This document shows, piece by piece, positions 1 to 9,275 of a DNA stretch of 64,000 bases. Position 1 is the stretch's first letter, and each line of letters opens with the position of its first letter. This DNA is from Lentilactobacillus rapi DSM 19907 = JCM 15042 (GTDB lineage: Bacteria > Bacillota > Bacilli > Lactobacillales > Lactobacillaceae), in the NCBI RefSeq assembly GCF_001436255.1, contig NZ_AZEI01000062.1:1-64000 (forward strand), read 5' to 3'. The translations under genes and the position numbers were made by a program. The notes below the pieces were generated by a model. That model did not search any database. It was not told the DNA's origin and saw only the letters and a list, made by a program, of their open reading frames with translations.

Positions 1-2138
1 GTCAAAGTTGAATGCTTACTGTGATAGTATACTGGACGGACATAATTAGTATTAGCAGTAATGTAACCCGTCATACCATCAGATTTACTATGATGATTGA
101 CGTCACGGACTTGATATCGGAGCACGTGATTCTTGCTATACTTGTAATTCGTCACCACAAACATTGGGCGATTAACCCGGGGCTTTTTAGCGTAACTAAA
201 CTTGCGGGCGCCTTTGGTAAAGTTATTGCTTCGATACAGATAGATGTGTTTCAAAGCGTAAACGGCTTCACCTTTTTTGGCAACCAATTTCCCGCTTGGC
301 TCAGCCGGTTCTGGAGTTGGAGTCGGGGTTGGTTGTGGGTTTGGTGTTGGTTCTGGATTTGGCTGAGGTTCTGGTCCCGGACCTGGATTAGGGTTGGGTG
401 GCGTTACCGTCTTTTGATAGTAAAAGATGACTGGCGTGGTATTGGCCGTTAAAGTGCCGGTTAAATTAGTTGGCATCTTGGATTTAACCAGGGTATAGGA
501 TTGGCCGTTAATCGTCAGGGTATCCGGATAATAAGGCGGATCAATTTTATAGGGGTCATTAATAGTCCCGTGAACCACCTTTTGCTGGAGCAACTGATTA
601 TTATCATTATCCAGGTAGTTAATATTCAAAGTGGTATCATTAGCAAATGACTTGCTATAAACCACGTCAATGGTACCACCACCATCAGGAATGATTACCT
701 GGTTTTGGTTAACGACTTTATGATCATTAACCACATATCCGGGAATATCAGGCACAGTGACATATTGACCGACATCATCCTTACCACTAACATCGTGACC
801 TAACGGATTCCCGTTTTGATCAACTGGGTGAATGGTGTACGACACCGTGGTGGCATCATAAGCCACTCGAATATCCCCACCGCCTTCTGGCACGGTGACT
901 TGATGATTTACAACTTGGCTATCATCAACATTGTAGCCGGTAATGTCTGGCACTGTAACCTTATCACCAGCCATACCGGTTTGTTCCGTTGGCGTGTAAG
1001 TTGAAATGTTCTGACCGGTCTTTTTATCATAAGGAATAATGCGATACTTAATCTGAGCAACGTTAATTTCATATGGAATATATTCATCGAAAATGGTATA
1101 GACCGGGTTGGTAGTAGTATCTTGATAGCCTAAATATAAATAATACTTATACGGATTTTGAATTATTTTGGAATTATAACCATCGTCAAATGGATAATTG
1201 GTTGGTCCGGGTTTTACCTGCGAAATGATATTACTATAAGTCATACTGCCATCTTTTTGCCAGGTATTGCCGGCGCCGATATAAAAGGCCTGCGCAAACT
1301 TGTTATCCGAATCCAGGGAAAAACCGTCAGCCCAACCGCTATCACCATCAGCGTAGCCCAATTCCCCTCGGTTGGTATAAGTCATTCCTTGTGGTAATTT
1401 ATTGTTAAACGGCTGAGTGACGGTAATCGTATTGGTTGCGGAATAGATTACCGGCAAAACGAGTTGTTGCCGGAAAATAGCAAAATTTTTGGTATATTGA
1501 CTCATTTTCAGTGAAGAAAAATCAGAAATACAATTATATTGAAGCCGTAAATCAGTTACTTTGCTTAAATTAGCTATAGGTGTGACATCAGTAATTCGAT
1601 TACCGATCAGCGTAATATTTTCCAAGTTTTTACAGTTAGCCAAAGGTGAAATATCAGTAATATCAGCGTGGTAGAACTTAGAACCGAAGTTAAATGTAGT
1701 GCTTAAATCAATTGTCGTTAAACTGGTCGCATATTGTAAACCTTCCAAAGAATAGTTGCCTGGGTTAATACTCTTTGGACCAACCGCACCATTTCCCCCG
1801 TTATAAGGACCCAACGAATCGTAAAACTCATCGTCGGACCCATTACCGAACCATTGTAAAGTTTTTAGCTTTGACAAAGCTGTTTTAAATGAATCCACTG
1901 TGAAATCACTCAACTGAGCATTCTGAGCAGCTAAATCCTCATCTTTAAGATTATACAAAACTAACTGCTGTAACTTTTCGTTGGGCATTACTTGATCCAG
2001 CGCCGGATTAGTATCTTGCTCATCCGCATATACTACTACGACTGGTGGCGTACTGCCAATTGGCACCATTGATACTGAGAATAGGACCATACCCACCAAA
2101 AATACAATTGGCACCAACAAACACTTAATTAATTTCAT
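1..2138 (-). CDS. LRR/MucBP surface protein with DUF5776-like end (3' part cut off)
   Basis: The reading frame is open from an ATG at 2138 to the window edge, giving 712 codons without a stop. An N-terminal signal peptide (MKLIKCLLVPIVFLVGMVLF...) ends near VYADEQD. Leucine-rich repeats lie around residues 150-195 (NLENITLIGNRITDVTPIAN, then LSKVTDLRLQYNCISDFSSL), as in internalin-like proteins. Two or three MucBP-type modules follow at about 360-500 (VTVPDITGYNVDD, VTVPDIPGYVVND). A Pro/Glu/Thr-rich linker lies near 580-613. The rest (VYALKHIYLYRSNNFTKGAR, RVNRPMFVVTNY, VRDVNHHSKSDG, GYITANTNYV) resembles the C-terminal DUF5776 module of lactobacillus surface proteins, which probably holds the protein to the envelope. 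A secreted adhesin is inferred; the ligand is unknown. It is divergent from the nucleotidyltransferase gene. Confidence 0.88.
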   Translation of the reverse strand, partial: MKLIKCLLVPIVFLVGMVLFSVSMVPIGSTPPVVVVYADEQDTNPALDQVMPNEKLQQLVLYNLKDEDLAAQNAQLSDFTVDSFKTALSKLKTLQWFGNGSDDEFYDSLGPYNGGNGAVGPKSINPGNYSLEGLQYATSLTTIDLSTTFNFGSKFYHADITDISPLANCKNLENITLIGNRITDVTPIANLSKVTDLRLQYNCISDFSSLKMSQYTKNFAIFRQQLVLPVIYSATNTITVTQPFNNKLPQGMTYTNRGELGYADGDSGWADGFSLDSDNKFAQAFYIGAGNTWQKDGSMTYSNIISQVKPGPTNYPFDDGYNSKIIQNPYKYYLYLGYQDTTTNPVYTIFDEYIPYEINVAQIKYRIIPYDKKTGQNISTYTPTEQTGMAGDKVTVPDITGYNVDDSQVVNHQVTVPEGGGDIRVAYDATTVSYTIHPVDQNGNPLGHDVSGKDDVGQYVTVPDIPGYVVNDHKVVNQNQVIIPDGGGTIDVVYSKSFANDTTLNINYLDNDNNQLLQQKVVHGTINDPYKIDPPYYPDTLTINGQSYTLVKSKMPTNLTGTLTANTTPVIFYYQKTVTPPNPNPGPGPEPQPNPEPTPNPQPTPTPTPEPAEPSGKLVAKKGEAVYALKHIYLYRSNNFTKGARKFSYAKKPRVNRPMFVVTNYKYSKNHVLRYQVRDVNHHSKSDGMTGYITANTNYVRPVYYHSKHSTL

Positions 2139-2369
2139 CGCCTTAACCCCCTCACAAAAAAACAAACCATAAAATTCCCCTAAATCCATTATAACTGATT
2201 CCCGTTAAGCGGGCATTGTTTCCGCTTACATTATTGTTATAAATGAGCATAACTTTTGCCTCATTTGCAAAAACATCTATTATCTTTAAAGTAGCCTTTT
2301 CCCATCCCAACCAATAATTCCGCCCCCGTTATCGTATATTATATGTATAAGCCAAAAGGAGGCGCCACA

Positions 2370-3146
2370 ATGACCCAAACTAACCAACTACTCGAACGAC
2401 TGAAAAAAGAATACGCCAAGATTCTCAAGGATAACCTTGTTGGCATCTACCTCCACGGATCTTACGTCATGGGTTCTTACAACGAAGAAGTCAGTGATTT
2501 AGACTACATTGTTGTTGTGAAAGAGCCACTCAAATTCAGTGACAAACAACGACTCATGAATGTCACCATCAAAAGGTTATGGCCGCTTTCACCACAGAAG
2601 GGCTTGGAATTCCACGTCCTTCTGCTTGAAGATACAAGCCATTTTACAGATCCGCTACCCTTTGATTTCCATTTTTCTCAAATGCACCTCGCAGAATATG
2701 CATCGAATCCAGATAAATATATCAAATCAATGCATGGCAAGGATCCCGATTTAGCCGCTCACATTACCATTCTCAACCGCTACGGCCAGGAGTTGATTGG
2801 CGCACCGATCGAAGAAGTCTTCAGTGAAGTTCCTTCAGCGGACTATTGGCGAAGTATCACAGCGGACATTAACGATGCCGACCAAGAAATCCTCAGCCAG
2901 CCCATGTACATTGTCCTCAACCTTTGCCGGGTTTTAGCGTACGAGCAAGACAATCTCGTGACATCCAAATTAACTGGTGGCGAATGGGGATTAAGGGCCT
3001 TACCAGAAAAATACCACCCCATTATCCAAGCAGCCTTAACAAAATATACGTTAGCTAGTTCAAAGGATCCGTTTGATAGCATCCGTGCCACTCAATTAGA
3101 TCAATTTGCCCGTTTGATGCTAAAGAAAATAAGACTGAGGCAATAG
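2370..3146 (+). CDS. Nucleotidyltransferase-fold protein (aminoglycoside adenylyltransferase-like)
   Basis: This encodes 258 aa. The start at 2370 is chosen because AAAAGGAGG lies at 2354-2362, 7 nt upstream; an upstream in-frame ATG at 2343 has no such site. The N-terminal third has the Pol-beta nucleotidyltransferase signature: LHGSYVMGSYNEEVSDLDY contains the G-S motif and the D-x-D metal pair. The C-terminal half (LCRVLAYEQDNLVTSKLTGG, EWGLRALPEKYHPIIQAAL) resembles the DUF4111 domain of AadA/ANT(9)-type adenylyltransferases. Family membership suggests transfer of AMP from ATP to a small hydroxylated substrate such as an aminoglycoside; the true substrate cannot be read here. It is monocistronic and convergent with the next gene, with 16 nt between the stops. 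Confidence 0.8.
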   Translation: MTQTNQLLERLKKEYAKILKDNLVGIYLHGSYVMGSYNEEVSDLDYIVVVKEPLKFSDKQRLMNVTIKRLWPLSPQKGLEFHVLLLEDTSHFTDPLPFDFHFSQMHLAEYASNPDKYIKSMHGKDPDLAAHITILNRYGQELIGAPIEEVFSEVPSADYWRSITADINDADQEILSQPMYIVLNLCRVLAYEQDNLVTSKLTGGEWGLRALPEKYHPIIQAALTKYTLASSKDPFDSIRATQLDQFARLMLKKIRLRQ

Positions 3147-3162
3147 GCGATTTGATCCCAGC

Positions 3163-3942
3163 CTAATTGCGATCATTCTTCTGATCCATCAACTTCAAAC
3201 CCGTTTGAACAAAGTCTTCTCCAAACGCCGCCACTAATAATCGTTGCCAATCCGTTGGTACTGCCAACTCCCTTAAGATCGGTTGAAGCCACTGATTGGT
3301 CGGCAGTAATTTCATTAATGAATGCTTTGTAAATTGAGAAAATAACAAGTTTCTTCCATAGAAAGTGGCCAGTCGCTGCTGAAAATTCGGTACCGCCACT
3401 GGCACTAACAGGTTATTGGCATTATTTCGATCACCCAAATAGAGTTGGGCAGCCAAGAAATCAGTCTTCAGATCAAACGAAACGGCTTTATGGGCCGCTG
3501 CCATCGCTGGTGCCATCCGGATAAACCAGATTAACTTGTGTTGCTCCAACGTCCGCAACAAATGAAGTAGCGCTAAATCCAATTGGCTTAATCGAAATTG
3601 GTTCGCCTGCATTGCCGGCCGCGTTAAACTAACTTTAATTGCTGCAGTTAACTCGTCAAAATCCCCGGGATCATCCCAGAGCACTTCAACCTGCTGCGCA
3701 TGTGCTAACCACAATTCATGAGTGGCCACTCGCAATGTGAGCCAATTCATTTGACCATTTTCGGCGACAATCTTTAACAACCAGTAGGAGCTGGCTGTTG
3801 AGCGCGCATAATTGCTGGCAACCAGCTCCACCCCTGCAGGTAATGTAGCGATAATCGTTTGCTGCAATCGTTGCCGGTACGCATCATCCATGGTAAATTG
3901 ATATTTCCCGTTATTCGGTCGTAACTTGGCCAAAGCTGTCAT
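3163..3942 (-). CDS. Conserved hypothetical protein, 259 aa
   Basis: I do not recognise the family. The protein is soluble, with no signal peptide or membrane segment, and is rich in Leu, Ala and Gln. It looks mixed alpha/beta in the first 130 residues (WLLKIVAENGQMNWLTLRVA, HELWLAHAQQVEVLWDD) and helical afterwards (LDLALLHLLRTLEQHKLIWF). The ATG at 3942 is preceded only by a weak GATTGGG, so the start is uncertain by a few codons. It stands alone, convergent with the nucleotidyltransferase and upstream-facing to the MFS gene region. Codon use resembles its neighbours, so it is probably a resident lactobacillus gene. Confidence 0.6.
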   Translation of the reverse strand: MTALAKLRPNNGKYQFTMDDAYRQRLQQTIIATLPAGVELVASNYARSTASSYWLLKIVAENGQMNWLTLRVATHELWLAHAQQVEVLWDDPGDFDELTAAIKVSLTRPAMQANQFRLSQLDLALLHLLRTLEQHKLIWFIRMAPAMAAAHKAVSFDLKTDFLAAQLYLGDRNNANNLLVPVAVPNFQQRLATFYGRNLLFSQFTKHSLMKLLPTNQWLQPILRELAVPTDWQRLLVAAFGEDFVQTGLKLMDQKNDRN

Positions 3943-3991
3943 CCCAATCGTTCTTTAAATTGATTGTAGCACGCATTTTAATCAGCAAATT

Positions 3992-4018
3992 AAAAAGCAA
4001 TCCCCGAAGAGATTACTT
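3992..4018 (-). terminator. Terminator of the MFS gene
   Basis: On the minus strand AAGTAATC pairs with GATTGCTT around a TCTTCGGG loop, followed by a T-run. It lies about 20 nt past the MFS stop codon. Confidence 0.6.
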
Positions 4019-4038
4019 TACACTTAGGTGGCATTTAA

Positions 4039-5313
4039 TTAATCGAGCGTTTCCGGTTTAGCTGCCTTCTTATTGTTCAAATTGGCCAAGAGGAAGAGGA
4101 CCGTTCCAACAACTAAGAGGATAATGGCAATGTAAAATCCCATGATCTTCGAACCAGTGGCATCCGAGATACTACCGGTTAGTGCCGGGGCAATGATCGA
4201 TGACATCATCCCAAAGAAGTTAAAGACACCAAGGGTTGTGCCAATCCCAACTCGCGGCGCATTTTCACCCAACCAGGAAATAATAATTGGTTCGACGGCC
4301 AACTTACCAAGGAAACCATATAAGACCAGCGCGATCAATAAGAATGTTGGATTAGTCGCCTGAACAGTTGCCAGCAGCATTGCGGCAGCCAGAAGTTCCA
4401 AGACAACAATGAATTTGATCTTTTGATTCATAAAGCGGTCGGCTAATTTACTGAAGAACAAGGCGCCTGGAATCGAGGCGAAGGCAACTAATGAGGCTGA
4501 AAAACCAATGGCAGTTCCTTTGAATCCGCGTTCGGTTGCCAGAAAGTTCGGGAGCCAAGTGACGATCATGTAGTAAGCGTAACAGGTAGCAAAGTACAGT
4601 AGGTAACTAAAGAACATCTTAGGTGCCAACAAAGTACCAACTGAAACTTTTTCCTTTGGCTTCTTTTCAGTCTTCTTCTCAAGAGCGGCTTGAATCACTG
4701 CCACATCATCCTTGTTACTGCGGATGATGGCTTGAAAAGCAATCACCATGAATAGAATCATCGCGATTGAAATGTACATCATCACTTGCCAAGGCATCCC
4801 CTGTTGAGCAACCAAGAAACTTGAAAGAATCATGCCAAGTCCCGAGCCAACTGCCGAGCCACTGTTCACAATCGCTGTCGAGAAGCTCCGTTTGTTGGCC
4901 GGAATATTCTGATTGGTGAGGGAGTATGCTGACCCGTAGAAGGAACCACATCCTAAACCAGCCAGTAAACTACCTAAATAAATGATTTGAATTGATCCGG
5001 CCAGCGCAACGATTAACGCTGCCGCCGCAAACAGTAAGAAGCCTGGGATCAGAACCCGTTTCTTACCGATCTTATCAACCAAAAATCCGGCCGGTATCTG
5101 CATAACCACATATCCTAAAAAGTAAAAACTAGAAATGGATCCTAGGGCAGTGTCTGAAACATTACCACCCAATGAGGCTCTAATCTGTGGGTAAACGGGG
5201 GCTAAAGCAGACCGGTAGACCCAAATTGCGATCCAACCAGCACATAATAAGATAACGATCTTTTTCCAATACGCCATTCCAGTGTGGGGTTTACTTTCGT
5301 CTCTTTCCATCAT
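4039..5313 (-). CDS. MFS transporter divergent from pucR
   Basis: This is a 424-aa, 12-segment major facilitator. The cytoplasmic loop after segment 2 carries the MFS signature (GFLVDKIGKKRVLIPGF). GGAGG precedes two adjacent ATGs at 5313 and 5310; either could be the start. The substrate is not recognisable from sequence. It is divergent from the purine-catabolism regulator and shares its control region, which contains two cre-like boxes. From that context I infer a role in the ureide pathway, for example uptake of a purine or ureide, or export of the end product oxamate; an unrelated anion substrate is equally possible. The gene ends in its own terminator, so it is monocistronic. Confidence 0.8.
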   Translation of the reverse strand: MMERDESKPHTGMAYWKKIVILLCAGWIAIWVYRSALAPVYPQIRASLGGNVSDTALGSISSFYFLGYVVMQIPAGFLVDKIGKKRVLIPGFLLFAAAALIVALAGSIQIIYLGSLLAGLGCGSFYGSAYSLTNQNIPANKRSFSTAIVNSGSAVGSGLGMILSSFLVAQQGMPWQVMMYISIAMILFMVIAFQAIIRSNKDDVAVIQAALEKKTEKKPKEKVSVGTLLAPKMFFSYLLYFATCYAYYMIVTWLPNFLATERGFKGTAIGFSASLVAFASIPGALFFSKLADRFMNQKIKFIVVLELLAAAMLLATVQATNPTFLLIALVLYGFLGKLAVEPIIISWLGENAPRVGIGTTLGVFNFFGMMSSIIAPALTGSISDATGSKIMGFYIAIILLVVGTVLFLLANLNNKKAAKPETLD

Positions 5314-5343
5314 CAATTCCTCCAATAATAGCTTTACTCATTT

Positions 5344-5357
5344 GGTAAGCGCTTTCA
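5344..5357. promoter_or_regulatory. cre-like box upstream of the MFS gene
   Basis: GGTAAGCGCTTTCA matches the CcpA cre consensus (TGWAARCGYTWNCW) at 13 of 14 positions. It lies about 30 nt before the MFS start, where bound CcpA would block transcription. Confidence 0.6.
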
Positions 5358-5459
5358 ATTATAATTATAACGGCTGCTCTTTTAAAAACACTGCCCATTC
5401 TGAACCATAATGGATAAAACATTGTCTAAAGTGGCTAAATATGGTTTAATGAATAGAGA

Positions 5460-5473
5460 TGTAAGCGCTACCG
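5460..5473. promoter_or_regulatory. cre-like box upstream of pucR
   Basis: TGTAAGCGCTACCG matches the cre consensus except at the last base. It lies between the likely promoter and the pucR ribosome binding site (TTGGAGG, 5482-5488), so glucose repression of the regulator itself is plausible. Confidence 0.6.
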
Positions 5474-5497
5474 TTATGAAATTGGAGGCATTTTACT

Positions 5498-7159
5498 TTG
5501 ACGACATTAGAACAATTACTCGACCTGCCACGATTCTCCGACTTGGAAATCCTTTCCGCCCATAAGAACCTTGAACGCAAAGTGGAAAGTGTCGAAATCA
5601 CTGAAACTCCCGACGTTGCAAATTTTATTCCCAAGAACGCCATTGTCCTGACGACGGCAATGATCTACAAAGATGATCAATCAAAAATGAAGCACTTACT
5701 TGATACCCTCGTTTCTAAGGACGTTGCCGCGTTAGGGATTAAAGTCGGCCGATTCATTGACGATATTGACCAAGATGTGGTTGATTATGCCTCGAAGGTT
5801 GATGTCCCCATCGTCAAAGTCCCCAGCAGCCAACCATTGGGAAGACTGTTATACCAAATGTTGAGTTATATCTGGGACGCTAAGACTGAACAGCTTACTT
5901 ATGCATTAGATATTCAGAAACGCTTCTCGGGCCTGCTTATGCACGACGTCAATTTAAGCCGCTTTATCGCCGAACTCGGAAAAATCATCAATGCCCCGGT
6001 GATTTTACTGAGCCCTTGGCACAAAGTCATCAGCAATTCTCAATACTTTTCCCGCTCAGACCATCCGGCTTCGTTTTACATTGAACAGATTGATGACCAC
6101 CATTATGACAAAATCAATGAAGGCAATAGTTCATTTATCGTGAAAGACTTGAAGGGTGAAAACGTCCAGGTGCTGGGATATCCAGTGAATGTTGACACGT
6201 ATTTTCCGTTCCACTTAATTATCTTGAAACCCGAACAAATTCCTTATCCTGTGTCTGAGTTTGCTATCGAGCAAGCGATCCTCGTCTTGACGTTCATTTT
6301 GTTCAAGAATTACAAAGTCGATGAATTCTTCGATATCATGAAAAGTGACTTCCTCTCTCAATTGATTAAGGCAAAAACGGACCAAACTCACGACCACCGC
6401 AATTGGGTCGACTTAGGGTCGCGCTATGGCCTTGTTCACAGTAAGTATTATCGCTTGGCCCTGGCCTACTGTGTTCCTAACAAAGACAACAAGACCAAGC
6501 TGATTTATCGCCAAGAAGAGGCTGCCATTGCCAAAAAATGGCTGGAAGCGCAACTGCCACTTCGAATTAAGAATGTCATTATCTTTAAGGTCAAGAACAC
6601 CAACGAAATTGCTTTGCTCTTCCAGTCGCAGGAACCGGATGCCAACAAAGTTCTTCAAACACTGGCGGATGAACTCAAAGAGGCACTGTCAATCCAGCTA
6701 TGCTTTGCATTTGGAAATCCCTATGAAGCAATTACCAATATCTCCAGTTCGTTTATTGAAGCAAAATCAGCACTGGATGAAGCAACCCGGCTCTTCAACC
6801 CAAATGTTGTAAATTATTACCATCCAAAGGGGCTGGTTGGCCTTTTTGAAAATACAAACGAGGAAAGTATTCACTATTATTGTGAAAAAATACTCAAAGA
6901 TTTAGCCTATCCAAACGATCAATCCCAAAAGGAATTAAGAAATACTTTGAAGCATTATTTGGATTACAACTGTGAAATTACTAAAACTGCCACAGCGTTG
7001 TATCTCCACAGGAACACAATTAAGTACCGGATTAAGCAATGTGAGAAATTACTGGGGCTGTCCGTCAAGGATCCGGAGAATAGTTTGAATCTACGGTTGG
7101 CATTGGAATTGTCAGAATCGGGCAACGAATCCAGTGAGCAAGCGGAACCTGGTGCCTAA
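5498..7159 (+). CDS. pucR: PucR-family transcriptional regulator of purine/ureide catabolism
   Basis: This encodes 553 aa starting at a TTG; TTGGAGG lies 9 nt upstream and no ATG is better placed. Residues about 1-125 form the PucR N-terminal sensor domain (LPRFSDLEILSAHKNLERKV, FIPKNAIVLTTAMIY). The central part (about 300-420) matches the GGDEF-like domain of the family. The C-terminus (LYLHRNTIKYRIKQCEKLLG) is the PucR-type HTH_30. Known relatives activate purine and allantoin genes in response to ureides such as allantoin or allantoate. Its place beside a complete allantoin pathway supports the same role. The short tail after the HTH (SGNESSEQAEPGA) is dispensable-looking. Two cre-like boxes in the divergent control region suggest carbon catabolite control. 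Confidence 0.9.
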   Translation: MTTLEQLLDLPRFSDLEILSAHKNLERKVESVEITETPDVANFIPKNAIVLTTAMIYKDDQSKMKHLLDTLVSKDVAALGIKVGRFIDDIDQDVVDYASKVDVPIVKVPSSQPLGRLLYQMLSYIWDAKTEQLTYALDIQKRFSGLLMHDVNLSRFIAELGKIINAPVILLSPWHKVISNSQYFSRSDHPASFYIEQIDDHHYDKINEGNSSFIVKDLKGENVQVLGYPVNVDTYFPFHLIILKPEQIPYPVSEFAIEQAILVLTFILFKNYKVDEFFDIMKSDFLSQLIKAKTDQTHDHRNWVDLGSRYGLVHSKYYRLALAYCVPNKDNKTKLIYRQEEAAIAKKWLEAQLPLRIKNVIIFKVKNTNEIALLFQSQEPDANKVLQTLADELKEALSIQLCFAFGNPYEAITNISSSFIEAKSALDEATRLFNPNVVNYYHPKGLVGLFENTNEESIHYYCEKILKDLAYPNDQSQKELRNTLKHYLDYNCEITKTATALYLHRNTIKYRIKQCEKLLGLSVKDPENSLNLRLALELSESGNESSEQAEPGA

Positions 7160-7200
7160 AAATTGAGCAGAAGTTCTTAGCTACCAACAAATTAATAGCA

Positions 7201-7252
7201 AAAAAGGGGACCCAATTGAAATCCTAAAATGGATTTCAATTGGGTCCCTTTT
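7201..7252. terminator. Bidirectional terminator between pucR and the alcohol dehydrogenase gene
   Basis: A perfect 18-bp stem (7207-7224 with 7231-7248, starting GGGACCCAATTGAAATCC) with a 6-nt loop is flanked by A-rich and T-rich runs. It can end pucR transcripts and readthrough from the other strand. Confidence 0.85.
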
Positions 7253-7281
7253 AAGAGCCGCGTCAGAGCGCTCACTGTTTT

Positions 7282-7400
7282 AGGACAGCTCCGCAAAGCA
7301 GAAGTCTGCATGTAAGCACCACCGAGAAAAATTCCAGAACCGGGAATTTCTCTCGCTGGAGACTTACATTCCGACTTCTAATCGCTTTGATCCGCTCACT
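7282..7400 (+). repeat. Family A structured repeat, copy 1
   Basis: The copy runs from AGGACAGCT to GCTCACT. Stems: GCAAAGC with GCTTTG, AGAAGTC with GACTTCT, ATGTAAG with CTTACAT, and an inner hairpin around AAAATTCC/GGAATTT. A fragment GCTCACTGTTTT just before it (7270-7280) looks like the end of a lost upstream copy, because tandem copies elsewhere are joined by the same GCTCACT-spacer-AGGACAGCT junction. It sits 5 nt beyond the stop codon of the alcohol dehydrogenase gene. Confidence 0.85.
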
Positions 7401-7404
7401 TTTT

Positions 7405-8163
7405 CTACTGTGCTGTATATCCGCCATCTACGACGAATTCTGCACCAGTTGCGAATTTGGATTCATCTGAAGCCAAGTAGACACAGATCCAGGCAATATC
7501 ATTCGGTTCGCCAATATGGCCCATTGGTGTCTTGCTTCTTTGCGACATCATTTCTTCTGCACCCTCAAGATCGTCAACTAACGGAGTCTTGATATAGCCT
7601 GGGTGAACGGTGTTAACTCGCACGTCATAATCTTTTAAGGCACAATCCAAGGCAGCTGATTTGGACATGATTCGCACGGCACCCTTTGAAGCATTGTATG
7701 CACCCAAGTTCGGATCGCCGACAAAACCTTCGATCGAGGACATGTTGATGATTGAAGCGCCGAGGTTCTTATTCTTCATTCGTTGAATTCCCAAGCGGGT
7801 TCCAAAGAATACCCCGTCCAGGTTAATTGACTGTAATTTGCGCCATTCTTCAGTTGTCGTTTCTTCAACGCTCTTGCTAACCGCAATTCCAGCGTTGTTA
7901 ACGATTGTGGTCACTTGGCCAAATGCTTTTTCAGTTTCATCAAATAATTTGGTCCAGCCTTCTTCATCTGAAGCATCGTGCTTGATGAATTTGATGACAT
8001 CCGGTCCACCAACTGATTTTGCGGCTTTTTCACCAACATCAGCGTGACGGCCAGTAATGACCACTTTGGCACCTTCTTCAACAAATTTATCAGCAACAGC
8101 CAACCCAATTCCTAAAGTACCACCGGTTACAATCGCAACTTTTCCTTTTAATCGATCTGTCAT
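7405..8163 (-). CDS. R-specific NADP-dependent alcohol dehydrogenase (short-chain dehydrogenase)
   Basis: The 252-aa protein is the ortholog of the L. kefir/L. brevis R-specific alcohol dehydrogenases as I remember them. It reduces ketones such as acetophenone to R-alcohols with NADPH. Visible features are the Rossmann TGGTLGIG (13-20), TGRHAD with Gly38 (NADP preference), NNAG (89-92), catalytic Asn114, Ser143 (MSSIEG), Tyr156 and Lys160 (YNASK), and the C-terminal GGYTAQ whose Gln coordinates Mg in the known tetramers. CGGAGG precedes the ATG. It has its own promoter (8226-8254), so it is probably not part of the ureide operon upstream. The physiological substrate is unknown; a role in NADPH reoxidation is inferred. 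Confidence 0.95.
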   Translation of the reverse strand: MTDRLKGKVAIVTGGTLGIGLAVADKFVEEGAKVVITGRHADVGEKAAKSVGGPDVIKFIKHDASDEEGWTKLFDETEKAFGQVTTIVNNAGIAVSKSVEETTTEEWRKLQSINLDGVFFGTRLGIQRMKNKNLGASIINMSSIEGFVGDPNLGAYNASKGAVRIMSKSAALDCALKDYDVRVNTVHPGYIKTPLVDDLEGAEEMMSQRSKTPMGHIGEPNDIAWICVYLASDESKFATGAEFVVDGGYTAQ

Positions 8164-8225
8164 TTGATTACCTCCGTTTTATAGACGATATCGAGTACCA
8201 ATGAAGTGATTTATTTCACAAACTT

Positions 8226-8254
8226 ATAATACACTATTTATCTTCTTTTGTAAA
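8226..8254 (-). promoter_or_regulatory. Promoter of the alcohol dehydrogenase gene
   Basis: On the minus strand TTTACA (8249-8254) and TATTAT (8226-8231) are separated by 17 nt, a good sigma-70 type promoter about 60 nt before the start codon. Confidence 0.6.
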
Positions 8255-8285
8255 TTATTTTCTTTTTATTTGAAATTAATTTTCA

Positions 8286-9230
8286 TCATGACGCATAACT
8301 GATTCTCGTTCCGGCTTTACCTTGTAGGGCGAGGTCGGCTTCATCTAACGCGCAAATAATGGCTGTCCCGCCAGTTTTGGCGAATCCAATTCCCGCTTCA
8401 ATTTTCGGTCCCATACTTCCCACAGAAAAATGGCCATCTGACAGGTATTTCTCAGCCTCAGTAACTGAAATATCCTGGAGCTTTTCTTGTTCAGGCTTCC
8501 CATAGTTAATATAGACATTGCTGACATCCGTCAAAATCATAAAGATATCTGCATTCACTTGTTCTGCCAATTTGCGGCCGGTGCGGTCCTTATCAATGAC
8601 GGCCTCAACGCCACACAACTGACCTTCATTGGTTTGGTAGACCGGAATCCCACCACCGCCACCAGCAATGACAATGATATTTTGCTCGAGCAGATGGACA
8701 ATTGAATCGATCCCATGAATCATCGAGGGCATTGGTGAAGGCACAACCCGTCGATAGCCCCGGCCGGCATCCTCAACCATAATCCAGTTCTTTGTTGCCT
8801 GTAGTTGCTTAGCTTCTTCTTCTGAATAGAAAATCCCGATTGGCTTGCTTGGATTCTGGAATGCCGGGTCATTTCGATCGACCTCAACTTCCGTCAGCAG
8901 CGTTGCAACGTTGGCCGAAGATTGATTCTTCCGCAATGTATTTTTCAATGATTGTTCCAGCATGTAGCCGATAGATCCCTGGGTTTCCCCATTACAGGCG
9001 TCTAACGGGAAAGCCGGCACAACGTCTTTGGCAATTTCATTTTGTTGTAAAATATTTCCAACTTGCGGACCATTCCCGTGGGTCAACACAATTTCATAGT
9101 CCATTGCCTCTATTTTGGCGATCTGTTCCGCACTCTTGCGGACATTTTGCATCTGAATGTCAAATTCTGCCGGTTGTTTTGGCTGTAAAATGGCATTCCC
9201 GCCGATCGCAATCACAACTCGCTTAGCCAT
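8286..9230 (-). CDS. Catabolic carbamate kinase
   Basis: The 314-aa protein converts carbamoyl phosphate plus ADP to ATP plus carbamate. Family motifs: AIGGNAILQP, THGNGPQVGN, DACNGETQGSIGYM, IAGGGGGIPV, VIDKDRTGRKLA and SMGPKIEAGIGFA. The ATG at 9230 has AAAGGGGG 6 nt upstream; a TTG one codon earlier is less likely. It is the last gene of the ureide operon, 45 nt after the DUF2877 gene, as in the E. coli allantoin cluster, where the equivalent enzyme is AllK (YbcF). No arginine deiminase genes are nearby, so carbamoyl phosphate should come from oxalurate. This is the ATP-yielding step of the pathway. Confidence 0.95.
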   Translation of the reverse strand: MAKRVVIAIGGNAILQPKQPAEFDIQMQNVRKSAEQIAKIEAMDYEIVLTHGNGPQVGNILQQNEIAKDVVPAFPLDACNGETQGSIGYMLEQSLKNTLRKNQSSANVATLLTEVEVDRNDPAFQNPSKPIGIFYSEEEAKQLQATKNWIMVEDAGRGYRRVVPSPMPSMIHGIDSIVHLLEQNIIVIAGGGGGIPVYQTNEGQLCGVEAVIDKDRTGRKLAEQVNADIFMILTDVSNVYINYGKPEQEKLQDISVTEAEKYLSDGHFSVGSMGPKIEAGIGFAKTGGTAIICALDEADLALQGKAGTRISYAS

Positions 9231-9275
9231 CAAATACCCCCTTTCAAGTTATCAATTAAATTCATATTCACAAGT

